DNA from: Aalborgiella sp043775055 | GTDB lineage: Bacteria; Pseudomonadota; Gammaproteobacteria; Burkholderiales; Burkholderiaceae_C | Direction of reading: 5' to 3' | DNA: 39,620 nt | Assembly (NCBI GenBank): GCA_043775055.1 | Contig: JAYVSU010000047.1 | Coordinates: 1 to 39,620, forward strand | Shown: piece after piece, positions 32,239 to 39,620 of the stretch | Numbering within the stretch: position 1 is the stretch's first letter | Layout of the letters: each line of letters opens with the position of its first letter | Notes under the pieces: generated by a model | What the model was told of the DNA's origin: nothing | What the model saw: only the letters and a program-made list of their open reading frames with translations | Database searches by the model: none | Program-made: the position numbers and the translations under genes

Positions 32239-33285
32239 TTACATCGCAGCAACAACCGACACGCCATGTGCTGCCAAGGTCAGTTTGACCTCTGCACCCA
32301 GCAGCAGCACATCGGTCAAATCAGGTGAGACCACAAAAATAGCGCCCAATTCTGTGTCGAAGGTGTATTCAAAAAAGCTACCTAAGTAGGCAGATTTCAC
32401 CAATTTGGCGGCCATGCCGTCACCCACACGGTGAATCTGCCAAGCCTCGGGCCGTACCGCGACCTTGATGGCACCTGCCGGCACCGCGTTGCGTGGGGTG
32501 AGCTGCATAGAGCCAACTCGCACCGCACCCCCACTCAAAGCTGTAGCTGGGAACAACATGGCCTCGCCCATGAACCCGGCGACAAACTCGCTTTTCGGGC
32601 GCTCGTACAGGTCTTGCGGTGTACCGCGCTGGGCGATGATGCCGTGGTCCATGACAATGATTTGGTCGCTCACGGCCAGCGCTTCACTTTGGTCATGCGT
32701 CACATACGCCACGGTCAGGCCGAGGCGCTGCTGAATAGCGCGAATCTCTTCCCGCATTTCGCGGCGCAAACGAGCATCCAAGTTGCTCAATGGCTCATCA
32801 AACAGCAAAACAGCTGGCTCTAAAACCAAAGCCCGCGCCAAAGCGACGCGTTGCTGCTGGCCGCCAGACAACTCGCTGGGCAGGCGGTCGTCAAAACCGA
32901 CCAAACCAACGTTTTTAAGGGTATCGCTAGCACGCTGACGTGCTTCGGCCTTGGCTACGCCCGACATTTTGAGGCCGTACATCACATTTTCCACCACGTT
33001 CATGTGCGGAAAAAGCGCGTAACTTTGAAACATCATGCTGACGTTGCGCTGCGCGGGGCCTAGCGTGGTGACATCTTGACCATTCATGATGATTTGCCCA
33101 GAGGTGGGCGACTCCAGCCCCGCGATCATGCGCAGCGTGGTGGTTTTGCCACAGCCGGAGGGGCCCAAAATCGTCGTCAATGAGCCTTTTTCAATCTCAA
33201 AACTGATACCTTTAACCGCCAACGGCGCGGAGCTGTCAGAGCCGTAGCGCTTGGTGATGTCTTTGAAGATAACGCCGTGGTTCAT
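32239..33285 (-). CDS. ABC transporter ATPase (AfuC/FbpC type)
   Basis: 348 aa. Walker A is GPSGCGKTTT, the signature is LSGGQQQRVALARAL, Walker B with D-loop is VLLFDEPLSNLDARLR and the H-loop is VTHDQSE. A C-terminal TOBE-like domain follows FMGEAMLFPA. The family powers Fe3+, putrescine or, in the AfuABC branch, hexose-phosphate import. The gene is third in the binding protein-permease-ATPase series, 115 bp after the permease. That gap holds a copy of the dispersed repeat. It is followed by tal. Confidence 0.88.
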   Translation of the reverse strand: MNHGVIFKDITKRYGSDSSAPLAVKGISFEIEKGSLTTILGPSGCGKTTTLRMIAGLESPTSGQIIMNGQDVTTLGPAQRNVSMMFQSYALFPHMNVVENVMYGLKMSGVAKAEARQRASDTLKNVGLVGFDDRLPSELSGGQQQRVALARALVLEPAVLLFDEPLSNLDARLRREMREEIRAIQQRLGLTVAYVTHDQSEALAVSDQIIVMDHGIIAQRGTPQDLYERPKSEFVAGFMGEAMLFPATALSGGAVRVGSMQLTPRNAVPAGAIKVAVRPEAWQIHRVGDGMAAKLVKSAYLGSFFEYTFDTELGAIFVVSPDLTDVLLLGAEVKLTLAAHGVSVVAAM

Positions 33286-33311
33286 GTTTTATACTTTAAA
33301 AATTTAAATTT

Positions 33312-33365
33312 ACTACTAATTTAATAGCAAACTATTGAATAAATACGCCGGCTACAGTCATATTT
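33312..33365 (+). repeat. 54-bp dispersed repeat, copy 7 (intergenic)
   Basis: First block ACTACTAATTTAATAGCA, second block AATACGCCGGCTACAGTCAT, then ATTT. It lies between the permease and ATPase genes of the afu/fbp-like operon, in A+T-rich sequence. It is probably closest to the family consensus. Confidence 0.9.
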
Positions 33366-33400
33366 ATGCCTTATTTATCAAATTTTCACTTGCATTGAGC

Positions 33401-35608
33401 CTAAATCGGTTGCAAAGCAGGCTGGGTGGCAACGGCTTGACGTCGCCCCAGTTTTCGCTCACCCACCAGCAGCTGAATCAAGGCAATCGCCAGCGACATC
33501 AAAATCATCAGCACCGTGCAATACGCCAGCGCCACGCCGTAGTCGCCATTGCCAACGCGGCCTATGATGTAGGTGGTGGCTAGCTCGTTTTCAGCAGTGA
33601 CCAAAAAAATCACCGCTGACACTGTCGTCATAGCGCGTACGAAACTGTAGACCAAGGCGGCAATCAGCGCTGGCTTGAGCAGCGGCAGCACGACGCGGAA
33701 CAGCGTTTGCGCCGTCGAGGCGCGCAGCATCAGCGAGGCTTCGTCGAGTGATTTGTCAAGCTGCTTGAACGCCGCCGTCCCCGCCCGCACCCCCACTGGC
33801 AGGTTGCGGAAGGCAAAGCACAGCATGATGACCAAACCCGTGCCCGTCAGTTCCAGCGGCGGCACGTTGAAGGCCAAGATGTAGCTCACGCCCAGCACCG
33901 TGCCCGGAATGGCAAAGGCCAGCAGGGCGGCAAACTCAAACAAACCCTGCCCCTTGAACTCGGTGCGCGCCAACAGGTAGGCAATCAAGAGCCCCAACGC
34001 GGCGGTGACGGGTGCAGAACCACCCGCCAGTTTGAGTGTGGTGAAAAGTGAGTTCCAGGCCGTACCCGCCCAGACCAGGCCGTATTGACCCCATTCCAAG
34101 TCAAACGCTGTTTTAAAGTGCGCCAAAGTCAAGGTGTAGTCGCGTCCCCAGGTTTGCACAAAACCGCCTGCAAAGGCAAACAAATAAACCACGACAGTGA
34201 AGGCAATCCATGGCACGGCGACAGCCTTGATGAGGCGGCGCACACCGTCTGGCAGGGGCATGGCCAAGCCAGAATCGCCTTTGCCACTGACGGTGGTGAA
34301 GTTTTGCTTGCCCAACACAGCGCGTTGAATGGCAAACACCGCCAAGGCAAACAGCGTCAAAATCCAAGCCAGCGACGCTGCGCGACCTTGGTCGTACTGT
34401 GCGCCAACGATGGCAAAGAAAATCTCAGTTGAGAGCACTGAAAACTGCCCGCCGACCACAATCGGGTTGCCAAAATCCGCCATACTTTCAATGAAACCGA
34501 CCAAAAAGGCATTCGCCAAACCGGGTTTGAGCAACGGTAGGGTAATCGTGTAGAACGTGGCTTTGCGGTCAGCGCGCAGGGTTTGCGCAGCCTCTTCCAA
34601 GCTGGGCGCTACACCCTGAACCACGCCGCGCATGATCATGAAGGCAATCGGCGTAAAGGCAAACAACTGCGCCAGCCAGACCCCAAACAGGCCGTAAAAC
34701 CAGCGCGTCGGCTCCATGCCAAAGGTCCACTCCAAACCTTGGTTGACGATGCCCGCACGACCAAACAGCAAAATCAGCCCCAAGCCCACAACGAATGGTG
34801 GCGTGATGATGGGCAACATGGCCAGCACTTTGAGGGGCGCTTGCAGGCGCACGCTGCCACGCTCGGCCATCAGCGCCAGCATGGTGCCTAAAATGACTGT
34901 GCCACTGGCGGTGAGCAGCCCCAAAAACAAGGTGTTCCAAGCCACTCCGCAGCGCACGCCGCCGGCCAAACAGCCCAAACCCCACACCCGCTCGTTGCCA
35001 ATACGTTCAAACAATGCGGAGAGCGACCAGCGCCCTTCTTCGTTCAACAAGGCGCCATACAAGGCCTTGGTCACAGGGTAAGCGATGAACAAAACCATCA
35101 ACACACCGCAACCGACCACACTGGCAGCAACGAACAAATCGCCTTTGAAATAACCGCGTCGCGCCATACCAAAAGCGCCCAGCATGACCAAAGCCATCAA
35201 AGCGATAAAGCCGCCAATGCCGATGCCAAATTGGTTGACGGTTAATTCGCCAAAGCTAATGTTTAATCCATTGAACGCCCAGCCTTTAGAACCGATTAAA
35301 AAGCCGCTGACCGCCAAACCCAGCGCACCGAGCAAGCCGCCCGCCATCAGCCAACGGCCCTGCGCTTTGCTGGCCGGTTTGAACAGCGCTACGGCGGCGA
35401 TGAGCAAGCCCAATGCTCCAACCAACAGCCAAACTCGGCCAAATTTGAGTGCTTGCAGCAGGCCATTGGCAGTCTCAGTGCCGCCAAAGACTTGCGGCAA
35501 CACGGCATACCAAGCGGTATCTTGAATTGCATACCACGGCAAAAGCAGGTACGACAACGCGCCAGCAATCAGCCAAAAACCAATGGCAGCGTTGGGATTT
35601 TTATGCAT
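33401..35608 (-). CDS. Fused two-domain ABC permease (AfuB/FbpB type)
   Basis: 735 aa, very hydrophobic. Two binding-protein-dependent permease units are joined. The first has its EAA loop at LEEAAQTLRADRKATFYTITLPLLKPG and the second at LDEASLMLRASTAQTLFRVVLPLLKPA. The fusion is typical of FbpB/AfuB. Ahead of them is an unusual N-terminal extension of about 170 residues with four or five more membrane segments (for example AIGFWLIAGALSYLLLPWYAI and VWLLVGALGLLIAAVALF). It lies 25 bp after the binding protein gene. Substrate is inferred from context to be a phosphorylated sugar rather than iron. Confidence 0.88.
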   Translation of the reverse strand: MHKNPNAAIGFWLIAGALSYLLLPWYAIQDTAWYAVLPQVFGGTETANGLLQALKFGRVWLLVGALGLLIAAVALFKPASKAQGRWLMAGGLLGALGLAVSGFLIGSKGWAFNGLNISFGELTVNQFGIGIGGFIALMALVMLGAFGMARRGYFKGDLFVAASVVGCGVLMVLFIAYPVTKALYGALLNEEGRWSLSALFERIGNERVWGLGCLAGGVRCGVAWNTLFLGLLTASGTVILGTMLALMAERGSVRLQAPLKVLAMLPIITPPFVVGLGLILLFGRAGIVNQGLEWTFGMEPTRWFYGLFGVWLAQLFAFTPIAFMIMRGVVQGVAPSLEEAAQTLRADRKATFYTITLPLLKPGLANAFLVGFIESMADFGNPIVVGGQFSVLSTEIFFAIVGAQYDQGRAASLAWILTLFALAVFAIQRAVLGKQNFTTVSGKGDSGLAMPLPDGVRRLIKAVAVPWIAFTVVVYLFAFAGGFVQTWGRDYTLTLAHFKTAFDLEWGQYGLVWAGTAWNSLFTTLKLAGGSAPVTAALGLLIAYLLARTEFKGQGLFEFAALLAFAIPGTVLGVSYILAFNVPPLELTGTGLVIMLCFAFRNLPVGVRAGTAAFKQLDKSLDEASLMLRASTAQTLFRVVLPLLKPALIAALVYSFVRAMTTVSAVIFLVTAENELATTYIIGRVGNGDYGVALAYCTVLMILMSLAIALIQLLVGERKLGRRQAVATQPALQPI

Positions 35609-35633
35609 TGCTAAGTCAAAATATATTTAAGGC

Positions 35634-36662
35634 TTAGCGTGGCAATGAATTGACTTCTTTCTCCCACTTGGCAATCAAGCGGCGTCGCTCAGCGCTAGCG
35701 CCATATTTGGCGTAGTCGTAGTTGATGAACTTGATTTTTTTGAAGTCTGGAATGCGCGGGTCGACTTTGGTGGCTTTGTTTGAGGGCAGTTGGAATTGCT
35801 TGGCCGCAGCCGCCATTTCTTGCGCGGCGGGGGTGATGGCCCACTCGTAGAATTTCTTGGCGGCTTCTAAATTGCGCGCACCTTTGATGATGCTCATGGA
35901 GCCGATTTCAGCGCCCGTGCCCTCATTTGGCGTGACAGCTTCAACCGGGAAGCCTTGCATTTTTTCGCCCGGCGCATCATGCACAAAACTGATTGACACT
36001 GCCGTTTCACCCCGCGCTACAGCCTTGATTGGACCTGTACCTGAGCGGGTGTACTGGCTGATGTTTTTATGCAATGCCTTCATGTACTCAAAGGCTTTGT
36101 CTTCCCCCATGAGCTGTACCAGCGTAGCTATCATGGTGTAAGCCGTCCCGCTGGAGGCGGGGTTGGCGACTTGAATGTCACCTTTGTATACTGGTTTCAA
36201 CAAATCCGCCCAAGACTTTGGAATTGGCAGTTTCTTTTTAGCCAGTAGCTCAGTGTTGTAGCCAAAGCCCAAAGGGCCGGTGTAAATACCGACGGTTTTG
36301 TAGCCAGACTGCTGCGCTTGCTGTTGTGCCCAAGGGTAGAGCTGCGGCAGGGTGGGCGATTTGTACTCCATCGACAGCCCTGCTTCTGCAGCCTGTAAAT
36401 GCGGGTCGCCCGTACCGCCATACCAAATATCGGTTTTTGGGTTGTCCTTTTCAGCAATCAGCTGCGCCAAAGCCTCCCCGGAGCCTTTGAGCGACATGTT
36501 GACCTTCACACCTGTCGTGCGAGAGTAAACCGTGGAGATCATGTTGCAATGCTCGGCTTGAACGGAGCAAATGATGTTGACTTGCCCGTCGGCTTGCGCT
36601 GCCGTAGAAAGTGCAGCCCAAGCTATGGCGGTGAAAGTGGTTTTTAAAAAGATTGTTTTCAT
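35634..36662 (-). CDS. ABC binding protein, AfuA-like (probable sugar-phosphate binder)
   Basis: 342 aa. A signal peptide (~1-24, ending AAQA) is followed by a ferric-type periplasmic-binding fold: DIWYGGTGDPHLQAAEAGL, ANPASSGTAYT, NISQYTRSG, FVHDAPGEK, NEGTGAEIGSMSIIKGARN and the C-terminal YAKYGASAERRRLIAKW. These blocks resemble AfuA, the hexose-phosphate binder of enteric and Pasteurellaceae AfuABC. The tandem Tyr-Tyr pair that holds iron in FbpA is absent. H228-D229 and E252 sit where, from memory of AfuA, sugar-phosphate contacts occur. The gene heads the operon leading into tal and pgi and is divergent from zwf. Ligand is inferred, not proven; automatic annotation would probably call it an iron-binding protein. 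Confidence 0.82.
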   Translation of the reverse strand: MKTIFLKTTFTAIAWAALSTAAQADGQVNIICSVQAEHCNMISTVYSRTTGVKVNMSLKGSGEALAQLIAEKDNPKTDIWYGGTGDPHLQAAEAGLSMEYKSPTLPQLYPWAQQQAQQSGYKTVGIYTGPLGFGYNTELLAKKKLPIPKSWADLLKPVYKGDIQVANPASSGTAYTMIATLVQLMGEDKAFEYMKALHKNISQYTRSGTGPIKAVARGETAVSISFVHDAPGEKMQGFPVEAVTPNEGTGAEIGSMSIIKGARNLEAAKKFYEWAITPAAQEMAAAAKQFQLPSNKATKVDPRIPDFKKIKFINYDYAKYGASAERRRLIAKWEKEVNSLPR

Positions 36663-36691
36663 AGTTGTAAGGCTAGAAGCGTGTGTACTGT

Positions 36692-36706
36692 GGTAATTTG
36701 ATTACC
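36692..36706. promoter_or_regulatory. HexR-like palindrome 1
   Basis: GGTAAT-TTG-ATTACC is a perfect 6-3-6 inverted repeat. It matches the layout of HexR boxes (TGTAAT-NNN-ATTACA) except for the outer base on each side. It is 30 bp upstream of the binding protein gene and in the same intergenic region as zwf, whose operon encodes HexR. Confidence 0.55.
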
Positions 36707-36812
36707 TTAAATGCTAACTGACTGGGTGGATTTACAGCATCGGGGAAATACTTATTTTTGCCTATTTTCAGGCCAAACAGTTCAAAAATCTGCCAAATTC
36801 GACACAAAGGAA

Positions 36813-36827
36813 TGAAACTAAGTTACA
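36813..36827. promoter_or_regulatory. HexR-like palindrome 2
   Basis: TGAAAC-TAA-GTTACA is a 6-3-6 inverted repeat with one mismatch, close to the HexR box. It lies about 100 bp upstream of the zwf start, a likely promoter position. The 265-bp gap holds one such site near each divergent gene. Confidence 0.5.
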
Positions 36828-36927
36828 TTAATCGCTCTGATTTCTAAGATTTTAGTTACGGCGCCATTTTTGGGCTTCAAAAAAATGTTGCGCAAGGCTT
36901 CTCTCAAAATTTGATACGAGGATTGAC

Positions 36928-38394
36928 ATGAGTTTTGATTTGGTTATTTTTGGTGGTACGGGCGATTTGGCATGGCGCAAACTGTTGCCGGCTTTGTTCC
37001 AAGCCTTTCGCCATGGCAGCTTGCCAGATGGTGGCCGCATCATTGGCGTGGCGCGAGATGAGCTCACCGACGAGCAATTTCGTTCACTCATCAAATCGCG
37101 CTTCAATGCGGTGGATGCCAGCAAGCGCCCCAACCCTGAAGAATTCGATCGTTTTGCCGCTTTATTGCATTACTTGCGGGTGGATTTGTCCAAACCAGAG
37201 GATTACCTCAACCTGGCCAAACTGGTCAACGACCGTGCTGCCGACACGCTGGTGATGTATGTCGCGACTGCCCCTTCGCTGTTCACCACCGTGTGCGAAC
37301 AAATTGCAGCGGCGGGTCTGAACGGCCCGAAAACCCGCGTTGTTTTAGAGAAGCCCTTGGGGCACGACTTGGCCTCCAACCGTGCCATCAACGACACCGT
37401 GCGGCGCGTGTTGACTGAAAATCAGGTGTTCCGCATTGACCACTATTTAGGCAAACCCTCGGTACAAAACCTGTTTGCCCTGCGTTTTGGAAACTCTTTG
37501 TTTGAACCTTTATGGCGACGCGAAAACATCGCCAACATCCAGATTACCATCGCGGAAGATTTGGGTGTAGAAACCCGTGGCGCGTTTTACGAAAACACCG
37601 GTGCACTGCGCGACATGGTGCAAAACCACGCCCTGCAATTGCTCTGCGCGATTGGCATGGAGCCACCCATCAACGCCCATGCCGATGCGATTCGTGATGA
37701 AAAGCTCAAAGTGCTGCGCTCTTTGAAGCCGTGGACGCCTGAAACTCTCAGTCAACATGTGATTCGCGGCCAATACACAGCCGGCAACAGCGGTGGCCAA
37801 GCGGTGCCCGGTTACTTGGCCGAAGCGGGCGTCAACCCCAACAGTCAAACCGAAACCTTTGTAGCGCTGCGCTGTGAAATTGCCAATTGGCGCTGGGCGG
37901 GCGTGCCGTTTTATATCCGTACTGGCAAACGATTGGCCGCGCGTGATGCGTCCATCACGATCAACTTTCGTCCTGCGCCGCATGCCATTTACCAGTCGCC
38001 CATGGGCGCCGCCAACCGTTTGGTAATTAACTTGCAGCCCAAAGATGGTTTAGAGCTGCATTTATTCTCACAAGGTGCCAACCAGCGCACGCAAGCTGGT
38101 AAAAATTCGCAAACGCTAGTCCCCGTACAACTGGATTTGGACTTTGACAAGCGCTTCGGCACAGAACGCGTGGGCGCTTACGAGCGCTTGCTGCTGGATG
38201 TGTTGGCGGGTCGTTTGAACCTGTTTGTCCGCAGCGACGAACAAGAATGCGCTTGGCGTTGGGTCGAGCCGATTTTGGATGCTTGGAAAGCAGATACGCA
38301 AGGCCCACGACCCTACGCGGCGGGTAGCTGGGGACCCAGTGCCTCGAGCGCGATGATCGCGCGGGATAATTTTTGCTGGAGCGAAGAGAACTAA
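36928..38394 (+). CDS. zwf: Glucose-6-phosphate dehydrogenase
   Basis: 488 aa. The coenzyme motif is FGGTGDLAWRKLLPALF (8-24) and the active-site signature is RIDHYLGKPSVQN. ENTGALRDMVQNHALQLLC and PFYIRTGKRL are further conserved blocks. It oxidises glucose-6-phosphate to 6-phosphogluconolactone with NADP+ (or NAD+), feeding the Entner-Doudoroff or pentose phosphate route. GAGGA precedes the ATG. hexR follows after 4 bp. No pgl or edd genes are in the window. Confidence 0.96.
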   Translation: MSFDLVIFGGTGDLAWRKLLPALFQAFRHGSLPDGGRIIGVARDELTDEQFRSLIKSRFNAVDASKRPNPEEFDRFAALLHYLRVDLSKPEDYLNLAKLVNDRAADTLVMYVATAPSLFTTVCEQIAAAGLNGPKTRVVLEKPLGHDLASNRAINDTVRRVLTENQVFRIDHYLGKPSVQNLFALRFGNSLFEPLWRRENIANIQITIAEDLGVETRGAFYENTGALRDMVQNHALQLLCAIGMEPPINAHADAIRDEKLKVLRSLKPWTPETLSQHVIRGQYTAGNSGGQAVPGYLAEAGVNPNSQTETFVALRCEIANWRWAGVPFYIRTGKRLAARDASITINFRPAPHAIYQSPMGAANRLVINLQPKDGLELHLFSQGANQRTQAGKNSQTLVPVQLDLDFDKRFGTERVGAYERLLLDVLAGRLNLFVRSDEQECAWRWVEPILDAWKADTQGPRPYAAGSWGPSASSAMIARDNFCWSEEN

Positions 38395-38398
38395 CACC

Positions 38399-39247
38399 AT
38401 GCTTGAACGCGTTAAAGCCTCCCTCTCATCGCTCGCTCCAGCGGAGCAGCGTGTCGGCAAGCTCGTACTGGGCGACCCGCGCGCGTTTGCCAATTTGCCC
38501 ATCAGCACGCTGGCTGACCGCGCCCATGTGAGCAAACCCACGGTGGTGCGGTTTTGCCGTAGCATGGGCTACGATGGTCTGTCGGACTTCAAACTCAAGC
38601 TGGCGGGCAGCGTCAATGAAGGTGTGCCCTTCATCCACCGCAGCGTTGATGCGGACGATAAAACTGGTGACGTGATGGTCAAGGTGATTGACAACACCGT
38701 AGCGGCTTTTTTGAAATACCGCAACGACGCCAGTACCGGCCCGATTGAAAAGGCTGCAACCGCCTTGGCCGAGACCTTCACCACGGGTAGACGCATTGAG
38801 TTTTACGGCGCTGGCAACTCGGGCATCGTGGCGCAAGATGCACAACACAAGTTCTTCCGGCTCGGCGTCAACGCCATTGCCTACAGCGATGGCCACATGC
38901 AGGTGATGAGCGCATCCTTGCTCGGCCCAGGCGATTGCGTGGTGATCATTTCCAACTCAGGCCGCACCCGTGACTTGATGGATGCTTGCGACATTGCCCG
39001 CAAAAATGGTGCTACCACCATCGTCATCACCACCAGCGGCTCGCCGTTGGCGGCGGCGGGGCAGATTCACTTGTCTGCCGACCACCCCGAAGGCTATGAC
39101 CGCTACAGCCCAATGGTGTCGCGCTTGATGCATTTGTTGATCATCGACATATTGGCGACCTGCGTGGCTTTGCGCATTGGCGGTGCCAAACTACAGCCTT
39201 TGTTGCAAGGCATGAAGAATAATTTGCGCAGTAAGCGTTATACTTAA
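38399..39247 (+). CDS. hexR: HexR, RpiR-family regulator of sugar-phosphate metabolism
   Basis: 282 aa. An RpiR-type N-terminal HTH (~1-77, with ISTLADRAHVSKPTVVRFCRSMGYDGLSDFKLKL) is followed by a SIS sugar-phosphate-binding domain (~128-255) with IEFYGAGNSGIVAQDAQHKFFRLG and CVVIISNSGRTRDL. HexR usually represses zwf, edd-eda and related genes and is released by 2-keto-3-deoxy-6-phosphogluconate. Linkage to zwf (4 bp) and 6-3-6 palindromes upstream of zwf support autoregulation. Confidence 0.93.
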   Translation: MLERVKASLSSLAPAEQRVGKLVLGDPRAFANLPISTLADRAHVSKPTVVRFCRSMGYDGLSDFKLKLAGSVNEGVPFIHRSVDADDKTGDVMVKVIDNTVAAFLKYRNDASTGPIEKAATALAETFTTGRRIEFYGAGNSGIVAQDAQHKFFRLGVNAIAYSDGHMQVMSASLLGPGDCVVIISNSGRTRDLMDACDIARKNGATTIVITTSGSPLAAAGQIHLSADHPEGYDRYSPMVSRLMHLLIIDILATCVALRIGGAKLQPLLQGMKNNLRSKRYT

Positions 39248-39250
39248 CTA

Positions 39251-39304
39251 ACTATATTTTTAATAGCAAACTATTCATCAAATGCGCTGGTTACAGCCAT
39301 ATTT
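39251..39304 (+). repeat. 54-bp dispersed repeat, copy 8 (intergenic, after hexR)
   Basis: First block ACTATATTTTTAATAGCA, second block AATGCGCTGGTTACAGCCAT, then ATTTA. It lies in the 99-bp gap between the convergent hexR and oligopeptide ATPase genes, starting 4 bp after the hexR stop. It shares the variant CAAACTATT segment after the first block with the copy at 33312, suggesting a subfamily. Confidence 0.88.
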
Positions 39305-39346
39305 ATCATGTATTTGAGTGATTTATTGACTGTAAAAGTCGTTTTC

Positions 39347-39620
39347 CTAAATCCGATTCTCTTGCACAGCATGACAAGCCACCTTGATGCCATCAATTGC
39401 TAAAAGCTGTGGCCGCTCCGTCCGGCAGCGGTCGTTGACCAACGGGCAACGCGGATTAAAAGCGCAGCCTGTTGGTGGATTGAGCGGGTTAGGCACCTCA
39501 CCCTGCACCGGTGTGCGCTGCCGGCCGGTATCGTGCATCTTAGGAATTGCCTCTAAGAGCATGCGCGTGTACGGGTGTTTGGGGTTGGCAAACAAAGTCT
39601 GTTTATCAGCCAGCTCGACC
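39347..39620 (-). CDS. Oligopeptide/dipeptide ABC transporter ATPase, C-terminal end (cut by window edge)
   Basis: The minus-strand frame ends at 39347 and runs off the right edge. The visible ~91 residues include the oligopeptide-transporter C-terminal domain: FANPKHPYTRMLLEAIP, then GEVPNPLNPPTGCAFNPRCPLVNDRC with the conserved cysteines of the DppD/DppF/OppD tail. The ATP-binding core lies outside the window. It is convergent with hexR. Confidence 0.88.
   Translation of the reverse strand, partial: VELADKQTLFANPKHPYTRMLLEAIPKMHDTGRQRTPVQGEVPNPLNPPTGCAFNPRCPLVNDRCRTERPQLLAIDGIKVACHAVQENRI

Noticed and set aside
30870..39304. The three plus-oriented repeats in pgi, the afu operon and after hexR as ends of a composite mobile element
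   Set aside because: The copies differ in sequence, lie in the same orientation at irregular spacing with ordinary genes between, and no recombination gene or target duplication is visible.
1..39620. CRISPR arrays, rRNA or tRNA genes, prophage, or insertion sequences
   Set aside because: No regularly spaced direct repeats, no recognisable rRNA or tRNA sequence and no transposase or integrase reading frame were seen.

Overview
The window looks like chromosomal DNA of a betaproteobacterium of the order Burkholderiales, most likely the family Comamonadaceae. This rests on the gene set (a FadR-type GntR regulator with a sugar-acid dehydratase, a TctDE-like two-component pair, an NDUFA9-like protein, HexR beside zwf), on how the proteins read, and on a short dispersed repeat that recurs through the window. 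No database search was possible, so the genus is open. Nearly every gene serves carbohydrate uptake or central sugar metabolism.

Region by region. (1) 1-3846: a sugar-acid/deoxysugar catabolic cluster. A UxaA-family dehydratase (cut by the left edge) and a GntR/FCD regulator lie on the minus strand, divergent from two SDR dehydrogenases and an FAH-family hydrolase. This is the gene set of a non-phosphorylative L-fucose- or L-rhamnose-type route ending in a diketo-acid hydrolase. (2) 3866-15219: a more A+T-rich sucrose locus resembling the Xanthomonas sux system. It holds an MFS sugar:H+ symporter, an amylosucrase and a TonB-dependent receptor on the minus strand, divergent from tonB-exbB-exbD-exbD-TPR and a LacI-family regulator. 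Inverted repeats of LacI-operator type lie in the 479-bp divergent gap. (3) 15389-19595: a glucose-type ABC importer, gtsABCD. (4) 19592-27284, minus strand: a TctDE-like two-component pair, cca, a glutathione S-transferase, an NDUFA9-like protein and a lytic transglycosylase, with 5-formyl-THF cyclo-ligase divergent from it. (5) 27973-36662, minus strand: an afu/fbp-like ABC transporter, then tal and pgi, then a Wzm/Wzt polysaccharide-export pair. (6) 36928-39247: zwf and hexR. The window ends in a truncated oligopeptide-transporter ATPase gene.

How the genes fit together: outer-membrane and inner-membrane sucrose uptake plus amylosucrase, periplasmic-protein-dependent glucose uptake, and G6P/F6P/S7P-handling enzymes (Zwf, Pgi, Tal) under a HexR regulator. 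The ABC transporter between tal and zwf would usually be labelled an iron transporter. Its binding protein lacks the tandem-tyrosine iron site and resembles the hexose-phosphate binder AfuA, and all three of its neighbours act on sugar phosphates, so a sugar-phosphate importer is the better guess.

The most unusual signal is a 54-bp dispersed repeat present in at least eight copies (937-990, 19251-19304, 22034-22087, 22934-22987, 27526-27579, 30870-30923, 33312-33365, 39251-39304). Six copies lie inside five protein-coding genes without breaking the reading frame. All four sense copies use one codon phase and both antisense copies use one other phase. This is the behaviour of a coding-compatible selfish element, analogous to the Rickettsia palindromic elements.
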